DNA from: Helichrysum umbraculigerum
Taxonomy: Eukaryota; Streptophyta; Magnoliopsida; Asterales; Asteraceae
Assembly: GCA_949592205.1 (NCBI GenBank)
Contig: CATIUR010000001.1
Span: forward strand, 40,193,001 to 40,257,000
Reading direction: 5' to 3'
DNA: 64,000 nucleotides
Under the pieces are notes generated by a model. That model saw nothing but the letters and a program-made list of their open reading frames with translations. It made no database searches and was not told the DNA's origin. The translations under genes and the position numbers were made by a program. Positions 1 through 11,054 of the stretch are shown here, piece by piece. Numbering within the stretch: position 1 is the stretch's first letter; each line of letters starts with the position of its first letter.

Positions 1-223
1 AAACCTACCTACTTTGTCTCATCCTAAATACTTCCCTACCGAAAGCACCAGCTTTAATCACCCACACGTTTCGGTTCATAGAACGATCTTAGGTCATACT
101 TACCGCTTACTAACCAGAGTAGGTAGTACGTATAATTTAAGCCCCGCTATTTATAAATTTTAAAACCCCTGTTGGCGCCCAATTAGTTACCCTCAACGAC
201 ACTGACGCTTTTGGGTGCCATCA
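1..223 (+). repeat. N1 5' LTR, last 223 bases
   Basis: Matches the last 223 bases of the 3' LTR (8841-9063) almost exactly and ends in TGCCATCA, six bases before the PBS. The rest of this LTR lies left of the window. Confidence 0.9.
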
Positions 224-229
224 AGTTTT

Positions 230-247
230 TGGCGCCGCTGCCGGGGA
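230..247 (+). other. N1 primer binding site (tRNA-Asp type)
   Basis: TGGCGCCGCTGCCGGGGA lies six bases after the LTR end. Athila-type elements commonly prime on tRNA-Asp and this sequence fits that 3' end with about one mismatch. The same 18 bases occur in N2 (31630 on) and in Ath (44039-44056, minus). Confidence 0.85.
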
Positions 248-394
248 ATCGTTAACGTACGATTCAAAGCCGCCTTAAGTAGTAGTATTTAGGAGATCCT
301 TCCGATCGAAATCTTATCAGAAATCCTTCGAAAGTTAATTTAAGTAATTAGTATTAATTAAGTATTAGTTAATTAGGATAATATTAGTTTAAAA

Positions 395-1774
395 ATGACA
401 ACTCGAAAACCCACTTCTTGCCTCATTTCAAAGGATGAATTTAAGGCAATGGATGATACGGAATTCTTTAATTACTTAGAAAAATAGATAGGATCTGATT
501 TCTTTTCACCTTCTTCCTCTAAAACTAAGGAAACCTCCGAAAGCCAAGAAGAATTTAGGACCCCACTTTCCATTCCAAAACATTGCCTGAACTTTGATGA
601 CACGGATCAGTTACCTGACCTTGCGTCATCTCCAGAAGATCACTCTCCAACTTTGTATGTACCTGGTTTACCAAATTCTGTCCACTTCAATTATCTTCCC
701 GAAGATGAAGTAAAACCTCCGAAATTTCGTGACTTAATCACCCTCATTCCTGAAACATCAGTGTATACCCAAACCACGTCTGATTCTCGTAATGACGGCA
801 TCTTTCCATTCCTCTCACACGAACACAAATACACCATTTACCGAGTGGTGGATAAGGTTCCATCAGTCAAGTCAGAACAACCTTATTTTGAAGAACGCCA
901 CCTCGGTGCTTCTTTCAATCCTTCCCGTAGGGTAGATGTCTATAAAGCATTCGTTAGAAAATTAAACTCTACCGACCTCCCGTTTTCCTACGAACAACGA
1001 GAAACGATTGCCAAATTAGAAAAACAAGTAGAATTCCTTCTTCGCCTGACAAGTCATGAATGCGAAAGCCCTTTCACAAATTTCAGAGACCAAGAACTAA
1101 AGTTTATAGTAGATTTAGATCTACTTTTTGAATCATTTGCCGACATGGATTTTCTCCCAATATCTATGATATTAATCAATCACAATGTCGCCGTAATGAT
1201 CAACAAACTTGAGTTCTGGATAGAACGAGATCCGATGATTTCTATTGTCATTCCTGGTAAAATTCCATTCTTTGTTGACCCCGCCTCTTACTTGATCTCC
1301 AAGTTGCGAGATGTTTTTCCTAATTCCACAAAGGAAAGAATCGACACAGCCTTCTTCGCAAAAAGAAAAGACCTTCACGTCAAGCTTATTCGAATCTTCG
1401 CCTTTACCAAATACCCCTTCACTTCCACACAAAAAGCCAAAATCAGTGAACTCTGTAGGATAGTTAAGTCTACAACCGGAGAACCTGATTCACAAGAGGA
1501 GAATGCATTTGTGGAAGTCATGAATAAACTCACTCACGATCTGAATTACAAAGACCAAGGAGTACGCGACGGTTTATCAAACCCTAAAAAGATAAGGAAA
1601 GCGTATAATAAGTTGATTGATGATCTTATCAATCTAGGATACGAGGAACGAAAAGTCCTAGGGGAATTAGAGAATCGTCATTATTTAGTTTACAATGTCA
1701 TTTGGGAGCTTTCAAAATGTTTTGTGCCTAAAAACGTTCGCTTAAGGGAGCTAATCTCAACCCTTTCCCTATGA
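395..1774 (+). pseudogene. N1 ORF1, unknown protein, one nonsense codon
   Basis: The reading frame starts at the ATG at 395 (MTTRKPTS), is interrupted by one in-frame TAG at 485-487, and then stays open to 1774, about 459 codons in all. The start is supported by N2, whose ORF begins MTSRKPTS at the same place after the PBS. I do not recognise the family. It has no Cys-His zinc knuckle, no Asp-Thr/Ser-Gly protease motif and no transmembrane stretch. A short helical, leucine-rich segment lies around IAKLEKQVEFLLRL, and the C-terminal part is charged (KKIRKAYNKLIDDL). It sits where gag sits in autonomous Athila elements, so a structural role is possible but is inference. The protein is well conserved in N2 despite damage in both copies, so it was once under selection. 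Confidence 0.7.
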
Positions 1775-3490
1775 AGGGATCGGAACGAATCATAAAACAA
1801 TTCCTTCCGATAAGGTCGAGGCACGCGACTTTAAAAGAGCATATTTTGGTATATATAAGTAGTATAATAAATTTTTGAAAGCAACCTTTAAAAGAAAACA
1901 TTTTTAAATTGTTGCCTGAAAACACACGCATATCAAGAAGTATGTGCAACTTATGCTTTTAAGCTGAAACGTGCACATTCCATAAAATCCGCGTCAGACA
2001 AAAATATTGAAGCACCAAAAATAATAATTTAAGTATTAATATTTTAGGTTATTAGCCCTGCAAAAAATTCGCGCGTTTCTTAAAATGTCTATAACGTAAC
2101 AAGAAACTAACAAGTAACTTGTTACAGCAAAGCTACTTAGGATTCGTGTCAGTAACTAACAAGACATTAGGATTTAATCTAGGGGATTGGTCTTATAAGT
2201 ACATTAGGGACCATATGTAAGGAATAAAGTACATAGGAGTATGACAAATATTCTCATGGACCACAAAACCTTCCATATGATCTCCTAATTCAAAAATGAG
2301 AGAAAAACACTGTCTTCCTGCCCTTGCCCTCTCCAAAACCGGCCACCTATCACCACCATGAAACCACCATCGAATCTTCACCATAACTTGTAATCTCGTG
2401 TCCTTTTGAGCTCCTTGTTGCATGCTCTTCACGGTTGTACATTCGTTTTCACGTTTTATTCACTAAAACCAAAGTATGATCATCAAAACCCACTTTAGAC
2501 TTAAACGATGCTTATTTCATATAGTTAGCTAAGTTAGTGACTAGGAACTAGACTTTTCTTGGTTAGATGCTTAGGAACTACATGCTACTACCACTTTACC
2601 ATGCTAGTTCACTCATGTTTGACTTTTCAAGTGGATGAACCTTAACCACTTTGATTAGTCTAGGATTTTGCTTGAATAAGTGTTAGTCTCTAAATATTTA
2701 AGTTTAATTGTGAAGTCTTGAATGATTATCCGATGTTAATTGTACAATGTGATTAGTTTAATAATTGGATATTGTAAGTTTGACTTTTAAAAGTCAACAA
2801 AAAGTTAACTAATTTGCATGAATAGAATAAAGGATTAAAATTGCTTGACCATTCTTGCTTACTAAGATGCTTGCACTTGCTTGACTATTCAAAATAGGCA
2901 ATATAACTAAGAATCATCATTTTTGAAAGTGAAAGTCTTAAACCGAATACATGGGTGTGATAATTCTTGTGCATAACCTAGCTTGTCTACCAATTAGGAT
3001 ATGCTTAAAATAGTTTAGGTCATGTATACATGTATAGGTTATACTCTTGGCATGCGAATACTTGAAATTATCATTTAAAGAAAGCTTTGACCTAAAAAAT
3101 GAACTTGAAGTATTGAATTTTAAAACAAAGCATTTCTAACAAAAACCTTACTTCAAGTTGAACTCCTAAAAAGTCAAACCCTTCTGATAACGATATGACC
3201 ATGAATTATGAGATATTGACATTTCAAACTTGGGTAACGCCAAACTTTGTAAATGATAATATTTCACGATAAAGCTATTGCCATTTTATGACTATATATT
3301 TTCATGTATTGATGATACTTTAGTATTATTAAAACTGATTATTTGTTGCTTGGGAACATTGGATATTTGATGTAATCTCTGGACTGTCACAAATTTAAAG
3401 CCCTTATTTCGAATTTTCTTTTAGAATTTCGAAAATGCTTTAAATTTACTCTTTCTTAAGAATCCATTACTTTAAATCTCTCATGTTCTC
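1775..3490 (+). other. N1 ORF1-ORF2 spacer, probably an intron
   Basis: About 1.7 kb of AT-rich DNA without a convincing ORF. N2 has a spacer of similar length (33111-34748) that is alignable by eye in several blocks. It ends in a pyrimidine-rich stretch and TTCTCAG just before ORF2, a good plant 3' splice site, so ORF2 was probably expressed from a spliced transcript. I could not place the 5' splice site with confidence. Confidence 0.5.
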
Positions 3491-3492
3491 AG
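3470..3492 (+). promoter_or_regulatory. 3' splice site before N1 ORF2
   Basis: A T/C-rich run ends in CAG at 3490-3492, five bases before the ORF2 ATG. N2 has an equivalent AG (34743-34744) five bases before its ATG, and the preceding block (AATCCATTACTTTAAAT) is the same in both. Confidence 0.5.
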
Positions 3493-3497
3493 GTACC

Positions 3498-5312
3498 ATG
3501 AAGAAACCAAAGCTAAACCCCGCACGCCCACTAACAGGTTCTCTAGCCTATCTTAGTGACACGCCAGAAGACGCTCAAATGGCACGAATATGGAGAGACA
3601 AGTCTTTTGGACGGTTTAAATATATAGATTGGGAAAAGCTACACATTCTAGGACTCAAGCAGAAATTAGAGGATATACTCAGTTACTCAGTAGAGGGTCA
3701 GCCTTTCGAGTCTTTTAAAAGACTGTTCAGCATCGATGAGCCAGTGTATATGGAAATGATCACTGAGTTTATGACCACCTACAATTATAAGTAACGGAGC
3801 ATAGTGGGAGATGGTTTGATCACCTTTAGGTATATGGGGAGCTTATTCACCTTGTCATTAGCTCAGTTTGCACGCCACCTGGATCTCTATACTCCATAAG
3901 AGATCAATTCACCTCTGTTTACTAGTGGAGCCACCACAGTTTCTCTCACGATTACAGCGGCTGAGGCATGGAGTCATTGGTCACCAAAGCCGTATTTCTA
4001 GGGTATTAAAGCTACCCAGCTCAGAGACCCAGCTCTACAGATTTTGCACAAGCTACTAGCTTGTTCGCTTGATGGGAAGCATACGACTAATGGTAGAGTT
4101 GCTGAGTTTGATGTTGCGTTGATGGCATGTATCCTCAGCAGGAGGAACATTCAGGTTGCCCATTTAGTTGCTCAGCGGATTTTCGAGGAAAAGAGTTTTG
4201 GTCTAAAGAGATCATTCATGGGGCCTGTAGTTACAAGGTTAATTAGGATGATGGGACTACTTAGAACAGCAGAAGTGGAAAGATTCAAGAGCCTACCTGA
4301 GTGGAGTGCCCAACCAATAGACTATGAGTTTCTGAAGATGATGAGAATAATCAGGATTTTGAGTGATGGCACTGTCTATATGAGAGCTCGACCAGGAAAT
4401 CCAGATAGTGTTGACACCTTAGTGCCAGGCTTAGTTCTACCTAGAGGGACGAGGAAGAGACAGTGGTCAAGAGGACCCAGAGATTCGGATTCGGATTCAG
4501 ATGAGGATGAGGATGGTCCTATAGACCCGGTTGCACCACCACCAGCAGTACCACCGCCTGTTAGGGCAGGACCCTCTGCACCAACTCCCAGAGCACAGGT
4601 TCCCAGATATATCTATCACTATGGGACTCCTCCAGGGCCGGACTACTGGTACTGGCTTATGCAGATGCAGGTTAGATGCTATAGGGCTATGAGGCAGCAG
4701 ATCGCAGGGATACTAGTGAGCCCACTGCCAGACATACCATGCGGGTTGGGCCGAGCACCACCACACATATATCCCCCTACAGTTCCTGCTCCAGCACCTC
4801 ACCCATATCCAGGCCATGGTCGTGGTTTACCTCCTCGGACAGTTCCACCTAGACCACAACCACCTCTAGCATGGGTTCCTACGACTAGACAGCCCATCCC
4901 CTCCGTAGTTGGTTCAGTCAGGGGACAGACCTCGAGAGACAGCAGCAGACCCCGAGTTTCTAGACAAGCTACCACTGCACAGAGCCGCAGGAGTCTCAGA
5001 CAGTCCAATCCCAATATTGTAGTACAGGCACCAGTGTCCTCCCACAGACAGACATACTTATTCATGGGACACATTCAGCAAGGGTCGCCTATTATTCCAT
5101 TTGATAGTTTTGACATGCCTGCAGGGCCTTTCATTGACCAGTTGATACAGGATGGAGCTTTTACGACAGACATAGGAGCTGATCAGGATGCATCAGACGA
5201 AGGTACCCAACATCAGCATAACCTAGAAGATGACTCCTCCTCAGACGGGACTTCCTATGCACCCATCAGATCTTCATCAGCTATATCACGAGCACCACCA
5301 ACCAAGCGATAG
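3498..5312 (+). pseudogene. N1 ORF2, ATHILA-ORF1/plant-transposon-type protein, three nonsense codons
   Basis: One frame of about 605 codons from the ATG at 3498, chosen because it aligns with the N2 start (MTRKKKLNPARP in N2, MKKPKLNPARP here). It is broken by TAA at 3792, TAA at 3897 and TAG at 3999. The N-terminal 300 residues form a compact domain (WRDKSFGRFKYIDWEKL, SLAQFARHLDLY, HKLLACSLDGKHTT). It resembles the domain of unknown function often called ATHILA ORF-1 in plant Athila elements. An acidic run (about residues 330-345) follows, then a Pro/Arg-rich tail with a YHYGTPPGPDYWYW block, then a Ser/Asp-rich end. It lies downstream of the spacer, where env-like ORFs lie in autonomous relatives. 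No signal peptide or membrane segment is visible. Function unknown. Confidence 0.65.
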
Positions 5313-7071
5313 ATCGCTTCGCTTTCTGACTTCTTACTACTTTCTACCAAGACTTTATTATTATTATCAGTTGTAATTGATGTACTGTGGATGCATAGAC
5401 ATCACCTCTATCTATTTTATTATTATGTTATCACTTTATTTTTCTTATTAGCAGCTATTATTTGATTATTGAGTGGCATGTTTGTATGATCCAAACACTA
5501 TTTATTGGAAAACGGAGAAAAGCTGTCAACCACGCCACGAAGGATGCCGGAAGCCACAAACAGCAAACCAGCAATCTCCCGACAAGTAGCTGATAGCACG
5601 CATAACGTATCACGAAGCGGTAACCCGTTCCAACCTTCTATCCATTTAAAGCACCGATTATCTCTTCCGATATTCCAAACACTAAGTGTGGGATTCCAAA
5701 AACCACACTACACTTACGTAACAATCCAAAAATAAGTAGAATCTCTAAGTGTGGGATACTTCGACAAGAGGTGTTCAGTACAATTGATTCGAACATTAGG
5801 GACAATGTTCCTCTAAGTGTGGGATATACGGTATAACCGCAAATTTCACCTCTTGTCCGTAACATAAACAATATTTTCATTAAAAGGCCAAAAATAGAGA
5901 AATTTTCAAAATTTTTGGGATTCAAAAGCAACATTCTTTAAGAACCTCTATTTTTCAAAAAAATATAAATTTCAGCAAGAAACGAGTTTTTACAAAGAAA
6001 CAAAACGGTTTTAAAATGAGATACGGACGAAAAGGGCAACACATGACTAGGCACACATTGACCAAAACATTCGATTCATGAGGTTTGAGCCCTAATTAGC
6101 ATTCATCCTTAAAATGCTTCACTTTTCGTTTCATGTGTGTGCCGATGTATGCATTTGAATTAGAACTTGCTCTTACAATGCATTTCGAGATCACACCAAT
6201 GAGTGCCATACGTGGCATAGGTACAACCTGTCTCGATACTCTCCTAAGGAATCCCAACACCCACTTACCACCAAACATCCACTCACTCTTCACACCGACT
6301 ATCCAAACAAAACTTCCCTTTAAATCTTCATCCCGAGCCTATGGAAGCCACGTCTTCCAGTGTTTTCAGAGACACTCTCAATTTCCCAAATTTTCCACAA
6401 GAAAAGCCAACAAAAGCCTCACAACCCAATACCATACGAAACCTTTCAGGCAAAATGCCCATCGGTAAGGACGGCATGATAAAGAAAAAAAATGAAAGAG
6501 AAATAAAGGAAAGAAAGAAAACAAGAGACATATATGCCGACACTACCCATAAAAGTCTAGAAAAGGAAAATTCAAATCCGCAAAAGGGTTGCACCATCAA
6601 GTCTTTTCAAATCTGAGAAATTCCAAAAGAAGACTTTCTCGGAAAAACACCCAAGTTTCAAGAAAGATACAAGGAAAGAAAAATCCATCACCTCCCCTTT
6701 CACACACCTTCTTCAATCCAAAAACCCGATTCCTTCTGAGTTATCGTGAAAGATTAGTACCGTTCTCAACCAAAGTGATGGAGATTTGATTCTTGATCAA
6801 GCCTATGACGAGAATGCTGCATGACTGGCTATCTGAATGATTGACACTAGCAAGTAGGAAAATCTAAACACTTGAGTGATTTGAGTGACCCACTGCGAGG
6901 ATTGCCTAGTCATGATTACCATCTAAGTTGCTTGAAGAAAGTATCAAATCCTAGAAACCCTTAGTTTCTCATAAGAACTCTTTCACAACTGGAACTTTAT
7001 ATTTTTTTGAAAATGGTATTTCTAAAAGATACGTGTAACTAGGATCTTTCTAAAGGTCTTTTATGAATAAG
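5313..7071 (+). other. N1 3' leader with repeated polypurine-tract-like boxes
   Basis: About 1.8 kb without a supportable gene. CTAAGTGTGGGAT occurs at 5682, 5745 and 5813, and a fourth copy at 7095 is the real polypurine tract. A perfect 7-bp hairpin (5791-5810, GAACATT/AATGTTC) precedes the third box. A purine-rich run lies at about 6480-6535. The block around 6795-6900 (GATCAAGCCTATGACGAG) is conserved in N2 and, inverted, in Ath, which suggests cis-acting function. Confidence 0.6.
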
Positions 7072-7110
7072 TTTGCTTGAGGACAAGCAAAAGTCTAAGT
7101 GTGGGATACT
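7072..7110 (+). other. N1 terminal hairpin and polypurine tract
   Basis: TTTGCTTG (7072-7079), loop AGGA, CAAGCAAA (7084-7091) form a perfect 8-bp stem-loop. The box CTAAGTGTGGGAT (7095-7107) follows and the LTR starts at 7111. The same arrangement is seen in N2 (38249-38287) and, with a weaker stem, in Ath. This is a recognised hallmark of Athila-type 3' ends. Confidence 0.8.
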
Positions 7111-7737
7111 TGATATCGCGTAAAAAGTCATGTTTTTACCACCGATATCCCTCTCATTTAAGACTAATACTTGGCATACAAGCTTAATTATCACTTGAAT
7201 TAGTGATATTATGCCAAGAAGGTGAAAACACGGATACACGAGAAAAATCACTAAAAATGGACGGAAAACGAAGATTCCACGAACAGTTGAAGATTCAAGA
7301 CATCATAACAAGATTTAGAGACAAAGTACCCATCACTGAGATCTCTCTTATCCAAGATGATCATTTTCAAAATACGAATCCAACAGAAGAAGAATCGGCA
7401 AAAACGGACGAAGAATGAAGATTCTACGTACGCCGGAAGATTCAAACGATTCGTACGACACATCTAAAAGTTCAAAGGCATATTTTTGGGATTTCTTTTC
7501 CTCAAAGTCTTTGTTTTTGAAAAATGAATCCAACAAAAAAAGAATCAACGCAAACAGACGCATAACGAAGAAAACACGCACGAATCAAGCAACGAAGCAA
7601 AAGACGGCGAACCGGGGCAGTGGCCTGGCCACAGCCGCCGGCCACCAGCACTCAGCCACCGGCCTGCTGGCTGGCACCGCCGGTTTGCTATCCACCGTCC
7701 ATCCGTCACTTTTTGGTCCTTGCCCGTACTCGCGTGG

Positions 7738-7812
7738 TACACGTGCTATACCTTTACGCAACTTTAGGGTACACGTGCTATACCTTTACGCGCTTTAGGG
7801 TACATGTGCTAT
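7738..7812 (+). promoter_or_regulatory. Three short direct repeats with G-boxes upstream of the N1 TATA box
   Basis: TACACGTGCTATACC occurs twice, with CACGTG at 7740-7745 and 7772-7777, and a decayed third copy (TACATGTGCTATG) begins near 7801. They lie 60-130 bases upstream of the TATA box, where an enhancer would be expected. ACGT-core boxes are common plant promoter elements; activity is inferred. Confidence 0.5.
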
Positions 7813-7871
7813 GACTTTCCCACCTTTTGCTAGTGTGCACCATGAGTTGCTAACATGAGCCGAAATTCACC

Positions 7872-7879
7872 TATAAATA
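7872..7879 (+). promoter_or_regulatory. TATA box of the N1 3' LTR
   Basis: CTATAAATAG is a canonical plant TATA box inside the LTR. N2 has the same sequence context in both LTRs (29827 and 39038). Confidence 0.75.
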
Positions 7880-8033
7880 GGAGCCTCATGGTTTCATTTC
7901 AACACACACTCATTTTCTCACTCTTGGAAGCATAATTTCCACTTTCTCACTATAGAAATTCTCTTGTATTTTATAGTCTTTCTCATTCTAGGAATATTGT
8001 AATTAATCTACGGATTAATATAGAAGCTAGGAT

Positions 8034-8300
8034 GAACGCTAGGGAATTGGAGATTCAACTTTGTACATGCGAAAGAGTTGTCAATTATAATAATACGCTG
8101 CTACGCAATGAAACACGTTTTAATATGAAACACGTTTTAATAAACTGCGAATAATCCAGGGATGTATAACTGTTTGAACGCTAGGGAATTGGAGATTCAT
8201 CTTTGTACGTGCGAAAGAGTTGTCAATTATAATAATACGCTGCTACGCAATGAAACACGTTTTAATAAACTGCGAATAATCCAGGGATGTATAACTGTTT
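8034..8300 (+). repeat. Tandem duplication inside the N1 LTR (142 + 125 bp)
   Basis: Two copies of a unit starting GAACGCTAGGGAATTGG (8034 and 8176). The first is 17 bases longer because ATGAAACACGTTTTAAT is itself doubled, so there is a duplication within a duplication. N2 LTRs do not show it. Confidence 0.85.
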
Positions 8301-9063
8301 GAAAAGGAGAACTTAAGTCATAAGTTGAAGTAACCAAGCTTTAATACACAAAACAAGGCTTAGGTATAAGAGTAGAGTCCCAGTGACCTAGAATCCTTAA
8401 AACACTAAGTCTTACATAATCAACGGTCTAAACATACAAAGTTATTAATCTGCATGCTAATAGAATAGTAAACTACCTCAGGGGTTAAGAACGGCCAGAC
8501 CTATACGCTACTGATTCATGCACCTCGGTATAACCAATATAGGCTACTTATCTTTCAACTAGGTAAGTATTGGAAGTTTGCATATTGCTCCGATCAGAAT
8601 CACGATAACCTAGTTCCTAGTGACATGCCAATGGGAACATTAGTTGGTAGGGTTCTAGAGTTTACACCTAGTAGTTTATTTATTATGTTAAGTATTGTTC
8701 CTATTTCGTCTGTCATCCCGAAACATTAATTATCAAAGTCTCAGCAATCACATATTTATCTTTATCTGCTTTCGTGCATTTTAATTTCTGTAATTTACTT
8801 TCCTGCACTTTAATTATTTGTCTTTAGTTTAAAAACCCCCAAACCTACCTACTTTGTCTCATCCTAAATACTTCCCTACCGAAAGCACCAGCTTTAATCA
8901 CCCACACGTTTCGATTCATAGAACGATCTTAGGTCATACTTACCGCTTACTAACCAGAGTATGTAGTACGTATAATTTAAGCCCCGCTATTTATAAATTT
9001 TAAAACCCCTGTTGGCGCCCGATTAGTTACCCTCAACGACACTGACGCTTTCGGGTGCCATCA

Positions 9064-10206
9064 CGCGCTCAAGCAAAATTAGGGGACCGTTTCCAACATA
9101 GCTAAGGTTCTCCAAGAAAGGTTCCCTGGAACTCTTCCCGGATTTACCGAAACCAACCCACGGGATCAAGCAAAAGCAGTGACTACCAGGAGTGGAAAGA
9201 TTCATGAAGACCCTAATTTTGCTAAGAATCCCGTGTCTGAGCTTTTGCTGGAAAAAGATCAAGAGGCAGACGTTGTTAAGAGTCCTAAGGTGGACACGAA
9301 GGCTGATCAAATTGCTAGGGATAAGTAATATGCAAAAATCATGCACCACCCGCACCTTACCCTGCAGCTTTAAGAAGAGGAAAATATGAAGCAAATTACC
9401 ACCAATTTCTAGAAAATCTGAAGCAGCTTCATATCAACATCCCGTTTGTGGAAGCTATTGCCCAAATGCCTAAGTATGCGAAATACTTGAAGGAGCTTTT
9501 GACTAATAAAAGCAAGTTGGCTGAGGCAACCACTGTAACTATGAATGAGCGATGCTCAGCTGTGATGCAAAACAAGTTACCACCAAAAATAAAGGACCCA
9601 GGGAGTATTACTATTCCCGGTCTGATTGGTAAATTGGACATTGCAAATGCACTAGCGGATCTAGGAGCTAGCATATCCATTAAGCCTTATACTATGTATG
9701 CTAGACTTGGGTTAGCAAAACCTAAGGCAATCCGAATGTGCATCGAGTTAGCTGACCGATCTGTTCAGTACCCAAGAGGGATGGTCGAGAACGTCTTAGT
9801 CAAGGTCGATAAGTTTGTGTTTCCCTGCGACTTTGTGATTCTAGACATGGTAGAAGATCCCAAGTTGTCTATTATTCTAGGAAGACCTTTCCTAGACACT
9901 TCCAGAGCGTTGATTGATGTTTTTGATAGAAAGATCACCATGAGAGTGGGGGATGAGAAGGTTGTATTCAATGTGAACGAATCCATGCAATATCCTGCTT
10001 CTGTGGATGATACTTGTTACTTTGCTAGTGCGAGGGAACTGTCTGACGATGATGAGTTTTTGCAAAGTTTGAAGGATGACGAAGATTTAGACCCTATGAT
10101 TCTTGAAGGATGGACGGGAAGCCTCGAGGCAATCCGTGATATTGAAGAGTTCGATAAATTGCTCGAGGAGATCGAGACAACGTGCGAGAATGAGTTTGAA
10201 GGTTAA
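9064..10206 (+). pseudogene. Athila-type gag C-terminus and aspartic protease fragment
   Basis: The gag tail is readable in pieces from 9064, including AVTTRSGK at about 9178-9201, a motif usual in Athila-like gag. Stops or shifts lie before 9385, after which the frame is open to 10206. That part has the linker KYAKYLKELLTNK, then the retropepsin core: ALADLGASIS (catalytic Asp in DLGAS, about 9643-9672), the flap region and ILGRPFLDTSRALIDV. Retropepsin cuts the Gag-Pol polyprotein. No protease start codon is expected because it is translated as part of the polyprotein. The frame is cut at about 10200 by a join to a Tat reverse transcriptase. This is neither N1 nor Ath, only a relative of Ath. 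Confidence 0.8.
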
Positions 10207-11054
10207 CGGGAAGGATAGCAGCTCTGAACCGTTTTATTTCAAGATCCTCAGATAGATGCAAGGAATTCTATGATATCCTCAAAAAGAACAAAAAGTTCGA
10301 GTGGGGAGAAAAACATGAAGCTGCGTTTCATAAATTGAAGGATTACTTGTTGTCAGCTCCTTTATTGATGAAGACTGAGAATGGTGAACCACTATTCCTC
10401 TATCTATCGGTTTCTCGGAATGCTGTAAGTGCAGTGCTGGTGAAGGATCATGAAGGACAACAACATCCTGTTTACTATGTAAGTAAAAGTCTATTAGATG
10501 CTGAAACCAGGTATTCCTATCTCGAAAAACTTATACTTGCATTGGTCATGGCATCTACCAAACTTAGGCATTATTTCGAAACACACCCTATCCATGTTAG
10601 AACTAATTATCCTATTAAGAATGTTTTAAGGAAACCAGAAATGTCAGGATGCTTAGCTAAATGGTCTGTTAAATTAAGTTCATATAACTTGATTTATAAA
10701 CCTAGGAATGCAATTAAATCTCAAGCCTTAGCAGATTTTATTGATGATTTTACTAGTGACATTCAAAATGAAGTAGATTTGGAAGTACAAGAAGTAAATC
10801 AAATAACTGAAAGATGGACATTGTATACCGATGGTGCATCTAATATAAAAGGAATTGGATTAGGAATTGTATTAAAATCACCTCAAGGTGATATTATGCC
10901 TCAAACTATAAGATGTGAATTTCAGGCTACAAATAATGAGGCAGAATATGAAGCATTAATTGCAGGATTACAATTAGCTAAGGATATTGGTATAAATTAT
11001 TTGAATGTGTATGTTGATTCATTTTTAATTGCTAATCATTATAATGGAACATAT
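10203..11054 (+). pseudogene. Tat-lineage pol part 1: end of RT, RNase H and second (archaeal-type) RNase H
   Basis: The frame opens inside reverse transcriptase at LTGRIAALNRFISR, the usual end of the RT connection in Tat elements. Fingers and palm are missing. The next RNase H (VYYVSKSLLDAETRY, about 10475-10515) has lost acidic catalytic residues, as is normal in Tat. A second RNase H follows (WTLYTDGAS with catalytic Asp; NNEAEYEAL with catalytic Glu, about 10813-11040), the dual-RNase-H hallmark of Tat/Retand/Ogre. Solo LTR B interrupts it at 11054. Removing B and one CATAT restores the frame into 48067 on. Confidence 0.85.

Larger units (their letters stand above)
1..9063 (+). mobile_element. 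N1: pol-less Athila-type LTR retrotransposon, 5' end outside window
   Basis: The order is LTR tail, PBS, ORF1, long spacer, ORF2, 3' leader, polypurine tract and 3' LTR. Bases 1-223 match 8841-9063 with about four differences, which identifies the two LTR ends. No gag, protease, reverse transcriptase or integrase is found between them. It is closely related in layout and ORF content to N2 at 29077-40835. The flank to the right (9064 on) is the gag-protease part of a different Athila-type element, so N1 probably inserted there. The target duplication cannot be checked because the left flank is outside the window. Confidence 0.85.
7111..9063 (+). repeat. N1 3' LTR, 1,953 bp
   Basis: Begins TGATATCGCG directly after the polypurine tract and ends TGCCATCA, where homology to bases 1-223 ends. 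It carries a TATA box at 7872, G-box repeats upstream of it and a tandem duplication at 8034-8300. It is shorter than the N2 LTR (2,548 bp), mainly because it lacks a central segment. ORFs inside it are not supported as genes. Confidence 0.9.

Noticed and set aside
4799..5074. ORFs on the minus strand within N1 ORF2 and other antisense frames
   Set aside because: They are shadows of the Pro-rich coding frame and are not conserved with N2.
7415..7798. ORF of 127 codons in the N1 LTR, and similar about 100-codon ORFs at 29465-29767 and 38676-38978
   Set aside because: They lie in GC-rich LTR sequence around promoter repeats, are not conserved as protein between N1 and N2, and are duplicated only because LTRs are duplicated.
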